Assembly (NCBI GenBank): GCA_032358165.1
Contig: JAALGY010000014.1
Location: 186,001 to 250,000, forward strand
Length of the DNA stretch: 64,000 nt
Source of the DNA: Diplosphaera chodatii
Taxonomy: Eukaryota > Chlorophyta > Trebouxiophyceae > Prasiolales > Stichococcaceae
Direction of reading: 5' to 3'
The first letter of the stretch is position 1, and every line of letters begins with the position of its first letter. A program made the translations under genes and the position numbers. This document shows positions 19,228-30,563 of this stretch, one piece after another. A model generated the notes under the pieces. It made no database searches and had not been told where the DNA came from. It saw nothing but the letters and a program-made list of their open reading frames with translations.

Positions 19228-22099
19228 GTCGTATGCAGAGTTGATTGAAAGGCAAGTGGCGGAGCGCGCAAAGAGCAATAGGGACGTGGCTGACATGTTC
19301 TTGGAGCACACCGCCACGCTGGCAAGAGCAAACGGCTGCAGCTTCACACAGCAAGCGATGACTGAGTTTCAGCAGCACAACGCAGCGGAAGCAACAAGGC
19401 ATCCAGATCTGGTACAGCAGAGGTGAATTATGGCTGGCTGCACTGCACAATACTGCCTAGTGCCTGTCAACAGGGCGGTGGTGCATGTAACGATGCCATG
19501 TCGACGAGCACCCGAGAGTGCTGTTGCTGCAGGATCCAGGAGGCACACAGCTGGGGCATCGACGATGTGGAGTTTCATCAGCACATGGTCTACACGGCAG
19601 CACAGACTGAAGTGTTGCAGAGGCCCGCAAATGCAGCGCAGATGCTCTGCGTAGCAGTGCACCTCATCTCCGTGCATGCGCGCTGGACCAGCGGTGGCGA
19701 GGTGCAGTGCCCATATGGCAGAAAAGCCCTTGCTGGCAGCAGCGGCGGCAGTGCCAGCGGCACTGGCAAGGTGCAGAAGCAGGCGCTCAGGGCCAGCAGG
19801 CAAGAAGCCCATGCCGATGACATGCTGCTTGCATGCCTGACGCCGCGGTATGCCGCCGCACTGCAGCGTCCAGGCGTTGCTGCGCACCTGCAGCCGTCGC
19901 ATGCCCATGTGGCACCTGAGCTGGCATCTGCGGCGCTGCGGGCGTGTATCAGCGCTGGGCGGGAGGCAGCTGCGGCTATGCAGCTGGCCACAGCAGCGCT
20001 ATCACACGCGGTCCCCTTTGCAGCTGCTGCCCCGCTGGATACGGAAGCTCGCCTGCGCGTCGCGCGGTCGATCACGCAGCTGGTGGCGGATGCCCTGCCC
20101 GGCAGCGGGCTCCGGCTTGACAGCCAGCAGCTGTGGGAGACGCTGGCGGCAGACCCTGCGCACCTTGCGGCCACGCTGCAGCTGGCAGAGCGCTGCGGGA
20201 CGGCGCTGGGTGATGCAGTGAAGGCGCGGCAGGATGAGGCCCGCCTGCGTGGGGCGCAGCCGGAGCCCGACAGCAGGGACAGCGCGGAGGATGAGTTGGC
20301 TGCAGCGCTGGCGGCTGCCCTGACTGCAGCCGCCGCCCTGCACATGCACGGGGCGCCGCTGCAGGCGCCCCAGGCCGCGCCGCTGCTGTGGCGGCTGCTA
20401 GCCACCGCGGAACACGCAGCCGAGCGGCCCGCCCTCGCGGCGGCAGTGCTGCAGGCGGGGCCGCTCGCGTCAGCGGCCGCGCCGCTGGTGCAGCCGGCGA
20501 CCGCTGCATCTGCACCAGCAGCCGTGGCCGTGAGTTCCGCCCGCGAGCTGCGGGCGTGGTGCATCACAGCGTCAGGGAAGGCCCTGTTGGGCGTGCAGGC
20601 CCTGCTTCCCCAGGTGATGCATGATTTTGCGTACTATAGCCTCATATCTTGGGGAATGATATCCGAGAAAGTACAGTGTCGATGTGTCGTCAGGCAGCAT
20701 CATGAACCAGGATGGAGATGCCAGCATGCATGCCAGTGCTGACAGTGATCACGATCCTGCACAGGCGGCGGCAATGGCGATGTTGCTGCGATGCGCATGC
20801 AGTGCAATGCCGGCAATGGCAGCTGGCCGCGCCAGCCTGCCCAATCGCGTGGCGCTGCCTGTTGCAGTGCTGCGGCAGTGCAACACGTGGTGAGTTGCTC
20901 TCGTGATGTGGGTGCCAATTGCTGGGGAGTGTCGTCCACAACAATCACAGCTGCCCGCAGCACGCAGCACCAGCTACGCTGAAACCGTCTTTGCATGTTG
21001 CCATCAGGTTTGCAGGCAACCACAGGCTGCTGGCCCTGCCGACCACCGCCCCGCTGTGCGGCAACGCCGCCTGCAGGCAGGAGCTGCTGCTCGGGCAGCT
21101 GGCCCGCCTGGCAGACAGTGCGGCGGGCCTCCTGGCCGACACCTGCCTGCAGCTCCTGAGCCAGCGCAGCGCACGGTGGCTGCGCAGGTGAGGGCAGGCG
21201 TGACGTGGCCCACACGCTGAAGGATGGCGGATCACAGCAGAAGTGCTCAGCTATGCAACTGAGCGTCTGCTTGCAGAAAGATGGAGCTGCGACCATGCGA
21301 GCCAATGATCGAGCTCTTGAGCTAGAGCTCTTGTCACTGCAGGGACCCTGTGGGCTACCTTGCTGCAGAGGGCGCCATGCCAGCGCTCGCCGCCTACCTG
21401 CAATGGCCGCTGCCAGCACCCGACCAGGCGGCAGATGCCGCGGCGGCGCCCTCGGCTTGTAACGCCATCTTTGCTGCCGCGGGGTGGCTGGAGGGGCAGC
21501 AGACGGCTGCTCGCGATGGTACAGCGCATGTGCAGGACACTGCACTTGCAGTCGCGTCAGCAACAGCCGCTGCTCTGATGCATGCTGCGCAGCACCGCCC
21601 TGGCCCGGTCAAGGCGGCTGCCTCAGCAGCAGAGCAGCAGCGCCGTGTAATCGCCACCGGCGTGGACATCCTGACGACCATGCTGCTGGCTGAACAGCAG
21701 TCAGCGGCGGATGGAACATCAGACAGTGGCACCGCTGGGGGAGAGCCGCCACAGCCGTCAGCGGTGTCGGGGTCAAAACCGCGCGAGGGGGCCCTGAAGG
21801 GGGTCGCAATTGAGGCCCTCTTCTTCGCCCTCCCTGCAGTCCTGGGCATGCGTGCGGCAGATGCCGCCCCGCTGCTGAGGGCAACCTGCACAGCAGTGGC
21901 ATCGGTGGCTGCAGCCTGCCACGACGGCGGTGCCATTGCTCAAGCAGTCCTACAAGGTGCAGCGCCCAAATGGGCTGTAGCGGAAGAGGCGCTGCGAATG
22001 GCGCCGTCACAGTTGACGGCAAAAGTGCGCCCAGAGGTCGTGGCCATTGCGGCGGCGATGCAGCAGTTGCCCAGCGCCCCAAAGTCAACGCGCCGATGA
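19228..22099 (+). CDS. Alanine-rich helical protein, unknown (5' end uncertain)
   Basis: No family is recognised. The first clear exon reads SYAELIERQVAERAKSNRD (acceptor at 19227) and splices to IQEAHSWGIDDVEFHQHMV, then runs as one long exon to about 20611. Later joins are supported by phase: NTW|FAGNHRLL across 20888|21009, and SARWLRR into DPVGYLAAEG near 21340. The protein ends MQQLPSAPKSTRR with TGA at 22097-22099. It is rich in Ala/Leu amphipathic helices, with no membrane segment or catalytic motif that I can see, so an alpha-solenoid scaffold is possible. Very high third-position GC in 19700-20600 produces a 325-codon shadow frame on the other strand. The true start codon lies upstream of 19228 or at an internal Met. 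Confidence 0.55.
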
Positions 22100-22584
22100 T
22101 ATGCATCACATAGCTCTGCTGTGGGGGCGGGCAGTCCGTGTGCGGCCATGCTGACAGTGCAACGTACTGTGCAACGACGCTTCATACGAGGTGCCTCATT
22201 ACCGCATGCAACCAATGTCGCAGAAAGAAGGGAGCCTTGTACAGCAGCAGAGGCTGGCAGCGGCACTCTGATGTCAGTATGCCAGTGTGCGACTCTGTAT
22301 GCTCAAGCAGTTTGTACATCATTCAGTCGGCGTTCTTGATGCCAGCATCTTGGCATGACTGTGTTTTATGATGTATTCATGAGGGATTTGTATAGGTCTT
22401 GGCAGTGATTTAGACGCTGAGCTTCAGCAATCTTGTGCAAGTGTGAGCCATGGCCGTTTCATTTCCATTTACATTCTCGCACATCGATATCAGCCGAAGT
22501 GATGCATCAAAACCCCCACGCCAGCCATGAAAAAGTTGATGTTTCAGCCAAGCAGCAAATCACTAGGCTGAATGCAGACTGACG
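22100..22584. other. Convergent 3' region
   Basis: This stretch lies between the alanine-rich gene and TFIIIC. Minus-strand TGTAA (TTACA at 22469-22473) lies about 112 bases past the TFIIIC stop. No gene is seen. Confidence 0.5.
22469..22473 (-). terminator. TGTAA poly(A) signal of the TFIIIC subunit
   Basis: Minus-strand TGTAA lies about 112 bases downstream of the stop at 22585-22587. Confidence 0.45.
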
Positions 22585-25500
22585 TCAAACCGTGAAGTGG
22601 GCACGCAGCACATTGCGCGCCAGGTTAGGGGCGTCGCTCTTGCGGTATATAAGCGCAAGGTTGTGCGCGGCCTCCCTCTGTATGTCGGGGCCCGTCCTGT
22701 GCTCGGCGCTGCAGCAGACGCCAGCAGGGTCCGGTCAATGTGCTGTTCGTTGTTCGTCAGGATCCAGCTTGACACGCTGCTGAGGGCAGTACAGCCGATG
22801 TGTGTTTGTGGTAATGCAGCTGTGCAGGCGGCTGTAGCAGTTCCTGACCTGAGGGCACGCTCGTACAGCGGGACTGCCAGGTGCAGCAGGCCCAGCTGGT
22901 GCGCCGCACGCCCAATGTTGTATGCTGCCTCCTGTAGGGGCAGCGCTCTTTGCATCGGCTGGTGCTGACGGTCGCGGTGATGCCACTGCACCTCTCATGG
23001 CGCAGACAAGCAGCACAGTGAAGCCAGGACATCAAGCATGTCACACCTGCGGGCGGCCACGCAGGTTGCCGTACTCCCGCAGGAAGGCAAAGCACTGCAC
23101 CACTGTGAAGTGGCGGTCCTCAACCTTGCGCGACATCACCTGCGGCCGAGCCCAGCTGCTTGGACAGTGATGCAATCGACCAGCACTTCGCGACTGAACG
23201 CGCCCAGCATTGGTGGTGGACAGACGTTTAGCTGACCACATGTACGCATTGGCATGGCTGGCGTGGGCATCTGGAGTGGTCAGCACCTTCAGCGCCAAGG
23301 TTTGAGCGCCTGTGCACCTGGTTGCAGAAGGCGATGCCGATGCTGAGCGCCAGCAGCGGCTCGGTGGGCAGCAGGCGGTACGCATGGAAGTACTGGTTCA
23401 GCGCCTCCCCGAAGGACCCCTACGCCAAGTGCACTCACTGTGCACTGTGCCTGATGTCGCAATACCCTGTCGCACCGCACGTCCGAGTGCCCGGCATGGT
23501 CGCCGTGCAGAAGTGGGCATCAGCAACAGGCTGTGGTGCTGTGCAGCTGCTGGACCCACCGCGCTGGAGTAGCAGTGGCCCAGCAGCAGCATGAGGGGCT
23601 CGGAGTCGGGGTGCCTCATGCGCTGGGAGCGTATGAACTTGGTGGTGTGCGCAACGGCTCCCATTGTCATCAGGATCCTGCAGCAGTATGTGCCCAACTT
23701 GCCTGGCGTGTACTACCTGCACACGGTGCAGGACTCTGCTCCCGCTTGTGCGGCGTGTGATCAGTGCACCCACAACCACACGAGGTGGTTGTGGATGCCA
23801 TCAGCTGCGGCGTGCTGCCAAGGGGCTCTGGGAGAGGGACGGCCACCTGGAAAACAGGGCCCACAGGCGGCGGGAGCGGGGCCAGCGGGGCGCGGCCAGC
23901 TTGAGCTGCTCCAGGGCGCGCCCCGGCTGCCCCGCCGCCAGCTCCGCCTCCGCGGCCACCAGCCGCACCCTGTCCCGCTTCCCCTTGTCCGCCCACCGCC
24001 TGCGCGGCAGACAGCGCGTCAGCGGGTCTGCAGCATCCAGCGCAGAACACTGCGGTTGCAGGCTGCAGGCAACTCCCCCAGCACAACTTGCTCAGCCTGC
24101 AGCTGAGCTGCTTAAAACACCTGACAGTCCCCATGGCCACCTTCGAGCACAGGTGTCCAGAGCAGACAGCTCCTGAGGGTTCGAGGCCACGCACTTGCCA
24201 AACAGCTGGATGCAAGCTGTGCACAGGGCGGCGGCTGTGGCGGGCTGACCGGTCGCCACCAGCGCCTGCAGCGTCGCCGCCAACACCTCGAACTGCTCAT
24301 CGTCCCGCAGCACATCCCCCAGCACCGCCGCCTCGTCTTCGCCCTCACCTGGTGCATCGGCAGTGGAGCTCAACTTTGTGAACTATTCTGGTGGCCTTGC
24401 ACATGCTGATGACTGCTGCATTGCACACAAGGTGACACACGAGCAAACAGCATACTGTCTACAGCCGAACCGCGCATCACCCTCTGTGTCTGCATCCGTG
24501 AGCTGTGCAGCAAGCGCATCCGCCTCCTCGTCTGCCTTCTTGATGTGCGGCTTCCGCCGATCGCGCGTCTGCCACCCCTGCAAGCGGTCGGTGTGAGGTT
24601 GCCCACTCAGCTGGTCGCAAAACCCTCAACCAGCATCAAGCTGGCGGGCTTCAGATGGGACGCAGCACATGGCACCCTGACAAGTCTTCCTGCAAGCACT
24701 GCTTACCACCATGCATGCCGCCATGCTTGTCTGCAGTGATGGACCCGCGTGATTGCAGAGTGTGCCTTAGAGTGGCGTTCAGATCTCCAGCAAACAGCAG
24801 CGCATGGCCCTCAGAGTACATGCAGGCATGGTGCAGCGTTAAGTGCCGCAGATACTGGGACAACGATGATGGTGGATACAGTTATTACAATATACAAATT
24901 TTTAAAGGTATCCGACTAAATTAGCTAAAATCCCATTAAATTTAATTTTTTAGTTTACTAAAACGCGCCTTGAACATGGTGTCCAGCTCCTCGCCCGGCT
25001 GCTGGGCCAGGGTGCGGCGGGCGCGGCGCCGCAGCGCCTTCGCCACCGCCGGGTCCAGGTCCTTGGCGGCGGTGAAGGCCGCCTCGAAGTGCCGCACCGT
25101 CGCCGACACCGCGGGCAGCACCGCATCGACCAGCGCCGCCTGCAACCATGCGGTCTTACTCAAGCGCCTCTGCAGTGCTGCTCCTGCCTGTCAAAGCCCG
25201 CGCCAAGACATGCCGCTGGCACCACCACAGCTGGCTGGGTTGTCCGTGGGGCAACCCAGCCACGGTGGCTTGTCGCCAGCAGGACGCAACCTGCTCGCTC
25301 TGCTGAGCAGCATAGCATGTGGGCCAGGCTGGTGCTACTGTTCAGCCCCCCTGGGCCAGATGCCTGTAACGCGCCTGACCCACAGCTGTTCGCGTCTGGC
25401 TGCTGCCAGTGCTGCTGCTGAGGGGCGTGGTCACCTGGACAGCCGGCTGGCTCTGGCCGAGCTGCATCAGGAGGTGGGCGCGCCTCATCACAGCCGGCAA

Positions 25501-28500
25501 CGCCTGGCCTGCCTGCCCTTGGCTCGGTCCCTGCATCCACACTTGACGGCTCTGAGTCAGATGTGAGGTTTGGAAGCAGGCATCTTCGCATTACAAGGCA
25601 AGCAGATGCCCGCCTAAGAAGCTGCTGTGCTGCTGATGCACATCTGCCACATCAGGACATGCACGATTCAGGCATGACGACCCAGCATAGCAGGTGGCTG
25701 CGGGCGCACCGCATCGCCCGCCCCGCCCAGCAGCAGCTGCGAGGCGGCGTCGGCGTGGCCCACTTTGAACAGCAGGTCTGCCAGCGCCAGCGATGCCTCC
25801 ATGAACTCTGCGCTCCCCTCCTCTAAGCCTGCAGATCGCCACCCAGCAGATCGAGTTCAGTAGGCCATGGCCGCGACCCGGCCCCAAGCTTGCTCTGAGG
25901 GCATCGGGCCTAGACATACCACATTTGTTTGCTCCATAGTGCACACACCACTCATGGCGTCCTGGTATGTGGCTATTGCGCCATTGGTGTCCCCGACCGC
26001 CTGCAGACACTCGCTCAGCTGCGCCCAAAGCTGCGGCCCGTCCAGGTCGCTGCCGCCGTTCCGCACTGCCTACGCAAGTGTAGGCATGGGTACGCACATG
26101 ATGTGACATATAGGTTCTGCGGTGCCTTCCACTTGGTGTGGATGGATGGTCCAACTGAAGTGCATACACTGCCGCAGGTGTGCAATGCAGGAAGACACCA
26201 GAGGGCACCTGCAGCAGCGGGAGGGCCTCCGCATGGCAGCCTTGCGACAGCCACAGCTCTGCGACCTGACAAGCAAACACCTTGTGTTAAAGTGCACACA
26301 ACAGACCTGCTCATGAGCACCCTGTCTCCTGGCGATGCTGTGTTCGCTATGTTACCCCCCACACTGCCATCGACCTCAGGTTCAATGGCGTCACATGCGA
26401 CCATCTGTGCTTCTGCGGCAGTACCTGGAGGAACAGGTCGCCACACTCGGCTGCGTCCTGATCCCGCAGCGCCGCAAAGTGTCGCTGAGCCGCTGCCCCA
26501 TTGCCCTCATGCACTGCACATATGCCCGCCTTCACCTGCAACAGTGTTGGACGCCAGAGCATGTTTTAGAAAACCATGCAGATGCTTCAGCACTGAAGAT
26601 GGAAGTGAGCATATCAGTGCGCATGGGACAACTGTGTTGATAGTGTTGATAGGTCAGCAAACATGCATGAACTGTATCAGAAGCAAAGCATGACCCAGCC
26701 TTCGGTCCAAAAGCTGCTGACACAGGGCCGGGCCGTGCAACAACAACAACAAAAGTGGCTGCTAGAGATGGATTCTATTTACCTGCAGGTCGATGGGCAG
26801 CTCGCCCTCGGCTGCAAGCTGGTCATTTGCATCTGCGATCAGCTTGGAGGCTGCCTTCCAGTCCTCTTGGGCAATGTACAGCTCGGCCAGAATGTTTATC
26901 AGTGTGGCATCTGCCGCCTCTGGGTGGTTTGCCAGAAACTGCTCCAGCACTTGCCTTGCCTTTGGGCCTTCCTGTCATGTGCCTCAGTTTGACGTCAGCC
27001 TCACAGGTTGGTGCATGCTTCTTAACACCGACACTGCTTTCCTTGCAGAACAGGAGAACACCCTTCACAAAAAGGAGCCTGTTTCCAACACAGCAGCTGG
27101 CCACCTTGATGCGAAAGTGCAGCCGTGCCAAGGTCTTCGCAGTCTCAGTCTCGTAGGGCCGCGCCTCCAAGATCTTCTGGAACCCCTTGATCGCCTGCAA
27201 CAGGTCAGAGATTGCCTCAGACTGTTCGACCGCTTGCTCATGTAGGTCTGCTCGACTTGTGACGGCACAGACACCCAGGCGGATGTGAAAAGCAAGTTGG
27301 TGAGGAAGTAGCAACCCAACCTTGCGGGGCTCGTCGACGTTGGAGTACAGCACGGCGCGGTCCCACAGGGCATCAAGGTCGCCCTTGTCCGCAGCAATGA
27401 CCCGGTTGTAGCAGTAGATCGCTTGCCGCATGAAGCCCTGGTCGCTGCTCATCTTTGCCAGGCGCCTCCACAGGCCGACGTCCTGATGCATGAGTCCCAA
27501 TGGCCAGGGCATCAGCAGGGCATCAAGGAGTCGAATCGCCCGTTGCAGATGCACAAACGCAGAGCCTTGTTCAAGCACACTGAGACTTGTGCATTCTATC
27601 AATGTAGCATGCAAAGCGCCTCACGCTCAAACGGCTGAGTGCAAGATCTGCAGGTTGGCATGTTGAGCAGACCAATGTGCGACCTTGCAAGCTGAACAGA
27701 GGCAGCATGCTGGGGACACTGCAACCAGGTCAATGGCAAGAAAATTTGAATGGCCAGGGTGCAGGCCGTTGATGCAGTTACATCTGTGCAACTTGTCACA
27801 AAGTTCGTGGTGGCATCACCCTGGGCGGCAGGTGCGCCGCGATCATGAAGAAGTCGAGCGCCTTGCGGGGGTTGCCCATCGCCTCGTGGATGGTGCCGAT
27901 GGTGATGTACGCATCTGTCGTGTTGGGCGCCAGCCGGATGACCTCGGTGCACAGCTCCACCGCCTCCTTGTTCCTGCCGTCCAATGCTGCTGTTGAGTGA
28001 TGCACATGTTGATGCCCAATGTAACCATGTCCTGACCTGTATGCCTTGTGGCACAGCTTGTCGAGTCCCAAATCTCAATGCAGCGATCGCAGTGCACACA
28101 TGCAGCCCTGCTTCACCGCATGCAGCGGCATGCAGCTGAAGCGCAGAATCTGCTGGACAACAGCTCGGTGCAGACCCACACCGGACATCTGGCAGCTGGC
28201 AACGATCTGCTGAAGCATGTTTGACCGCGAGTGTAGCCCAAACCTGTTGGTGGCATACAACATGTTTGCCTGTCCCAGAAGCTCCTCCGCCTCCTTGGAC
28301 ATTGTGCTCCTGCGCGAGCCCGGCGGCCTGCAGAGTTGCAGCAAGCCGTGGTGTGCTTCTGTGACGCGGGCCGTACGAATCTGTGCAGACAGGCAGAAGC
28401 ATCAGAGCCTCTCAGCAAGCAGCATTCTGCACGCACCTGCCCCGCCTGCGGCCTTTGCGCTGGCCGGTCATGCGTGCGATCTCATCTACATCGGCGCCAT

Positions 28501-29465
28501 GCACAGATTGCACCTGCGTCCTGGCCACCTTGGCACGCCGCTGCATTGCAGTACATGCAGGGGCCATTGCCTTGGTGTCAAGCAACCGCGACTTGTTGCA
28601 CCAACAGCTGACGTTGCATGCTGGGCATCTTGCAGTCCATGGTTAGCTATGTACTTCCAGCAGAAGCAGAGAAACATGCTACGTGAGATTACCGGCGTGG
28701 GGTGTGCTGCCGCGCGGGACCGCGCCTCCAGGACCTGTTGCGTGTGAGAAGGGTTTGCACCCTCAAACCAGACCAAGCACATGCTAGTCCGGCGGCCAGA
28801 CCTCGTGCAACGTGCCACTGTGGTACAGGCACCAAGCCCGTTACCTTGTATGGCTGTGCGCCAGAGCCATCTTGCGCTCCCTCCCCCATCTGCTGCAGGG
28901 CCGCCTGGGGGTCGAAGCCCTCGCCAAAGAACTCTGACGCATCCGAGTCCATCCCGCCCTCGATGTCCGTCTCCCCAGCTGCAACAGGGGACACAGCATG
29001 ACAGCATGCCATGCACGGCGCTCTCGGCAGCAGACCAACACAGCACAGCCGCAGGGGGTCAAGGAGGTACATGCGGACAAGGCTCGTGCGCACCCGTGGT
29101 GCCTGTGAGATATGCGGTCTCGTCATTTTCATGGGTGTCCCATGGGTTCTCTCGCACACAGGCCCAGCCGTCCTCCTGCTCGTCCTCTGTCTGCTGCATC
29201 CCGTCACCTGGACAGATGTTGTCCATCTGTGTTTCGATAGTAGCACCCAAGAGATGCAAACATACCTTCAAAACACATGTACTGACTGAACGTCACCGTG
29301 TCAGCGTCATCCCAAATGTATCAACACTATTATCACTGCTCGTGTTGGGGAGCTTTACTTGCCATCTGAGGGTTCAAAATCGCTGCCAGAGCTGTCGCCG
29401 CTTGCAGAGGCGTCGTCCTCGCTCTCCAACAGCGCAAATTCTTCATCACCATTGTTGCCTGCCAT
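22585..29465 (-). CDS. TFIIIC TPR subunit (GTF3C3 / Tau131 type)
   Basis: TFIIIC binds A/B boxes of tRNA and other Pol III genes, and this subunit recruits TFIIIB through its TPR arrays in the nucleus. The start MAGNNGDEEFALLE (29465) leads into an acidic Ser/Glu/Asp region spread over the first three exons. TPR units follow: ELLGQANMLYATNRF (about 28290), NKEAVELCTEVIRLAP with DAYITIGTIHEAMGN (27980-27860), GFMRQAIYCYNRVIAADKGD (27450-27380), GFQKILEARPYETE (27190), LINILAELYIAQEDW (26900) and LWAQLSECLQAVGD (26030). The C-terminal EAAHNLALIYKRDAPN LARNVLRAHFTV (22680-22590) is the hallmark ending of this family. TGA is at 22585-22587. The gene has about 20 exons; the exons between 24600 and 22900 are the least certain. 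Intron 1 uses a GC donor, and one intron holds an AT-rich island. Confidence 0.85.
24881..24964. other. AT-rich island inside a TFIIIC intron
   Basis: By eye count only 17 of 84 bases are G or C, against well over half around it; the adjoining exon (24970-25130) is extremely GC-rich. The stretch abuts the splice donor of that exon. No ORF, terminal inverted repeat or target duplication is evident. Confidence 0.7.
29208..29362 (-). other. GC-AG intron 1 of TFIIIC subunit
   Basis: On the minus strand the exon ends CCTCAGATG and the intron opens GCAAGT; the next exon opens GTGACGGGATG after TGTCCAG. The join keeps an acidic frame open (SDG|DGMQQTEDEQ), and no GT donor nearby does so. Confidence 0.7.
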
Positions 29466-30563
29466 CCTTGACAGCTGATAGCTTGCTCAGCCTAGAACTG
29501 GCAGGCACGCCTCATGGTTATCCTATGCATGCGCAACGCCTGTGCGCCATGTTGTGCGGTTGTGGAGTGAGCCCAGGGCTGTCTTGCATGAGCTGACGAC
29601 TCGCGATCGACCCTAGAGTTGACACCGAAGGACAGCTGCGGACACACTGCTGCCACCAGAGAGTGTCTGCACAGCTTAACAGTACCAGGACAGGCAGATT
29701 TCGAGGCGGAGGCTCGTCTCATAAGACCCACCTAACGCTGCTGGTGCAAGTCGCAATAGGGTTGCAACCGTACGTAGGGGTGCTTCATGTTTGTTAGTGA
29801 AGCAATTGGCCAGCATTGGGCCAGACGATTGCAAGCCAGCGCAGCATGAGATCAGGGTCTTGGAGGGTGCACAGTGCGAGACTGCGAGTGCACGTGCAGC
29901 AGATTTGCAACAGCGACAGGGCGGCACACTGCTACTGCTTGCTCTATCTTACATGTGGCTCGTGCCAGCCAGACAGACAGCTGTATACAGCAAGACTCAC
30001 GGTTGTAGCATCACCTTGCAGGCACCAGACAACAAGCACGTCATTTTGTCTGTCCGCAAGGTCATCCGCCATGTCTGCTGCGAACGCGAAGACGAGCAAG
30101 GCCTGACCAGCACTTACGTTCCCAGTACAATAGTCTACAAGCCTGCGGCGACACTCCCACCGTCGCCGCCACGTAAAAATGAAGTCATTCGGTACAAATC
30201 ACATCCCGACAGGATGGGAGCTCATTAATGCTGACACCGACATGGTACATACATTGTCGTCTCTGACGGGCGCTGCCACTATGGCAGCGGCTGCTGCTGC
30301 TGTTGCGGAGCAGGAAGGATCACAACATGGCTCTTATGTGCACACGACCAGGGTATCAGGGGTGACCTTCACCGAGGGCCATTGCATGGCCTTGCATGGG
30401 CAGCTCGCGCATTGTGAGCGAGTTCCTGGCCCGGGCTTGCCATGATCTGCTGCGGCGACAGCCTGCAAGCGTTTGCTGATCTACAGTTGCTGCAGCTCCT
30501 GCTGTCGCTGCAGGGCAGCATTGCAGGGCTCAGAGCTGGGGGCTGAGGGAGGAAGTCTGAACG
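29466..30563. other. Intergenic region with one weak ORF
   Basis: 1.1 kb lies between TFIIIC (5' side) and ATG1 (3' side), both on the minus strand, so it should hold the TFIIIC promoter. A plus-strand 88-codon ATG frame at 30179-30445 (MKSFGTNHIPTGW...) is open, but it has no homologue I recognise and no clear splice partners. I do not call it a gene. Confidence 0.35.

Noticed and set aside
19590..20567. 325-codon open frame on the minus strand
   Set aside because: It is the GC-rich shadow of the plus-strand alanine-rich gene; its Cys/Ser/Arg-rich sequence has no splice logic or known motif.
24955..24985. GC donor (AAG|GCGCGT) for the TFIIIC exon beside the AT-rich island
   Set aside because: A normal GTAAAC donor lies a few bases further on and keeps the frame open, so a third GC-AG intron is not needed.
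30179..30445. 88-codon ATG frame in the TFIIIC/ATG1 gap
   Set aside because: It has no recognisable domain, no splice partners and no TGTAA placed to support it; kept only as a note in the intergenic entry.
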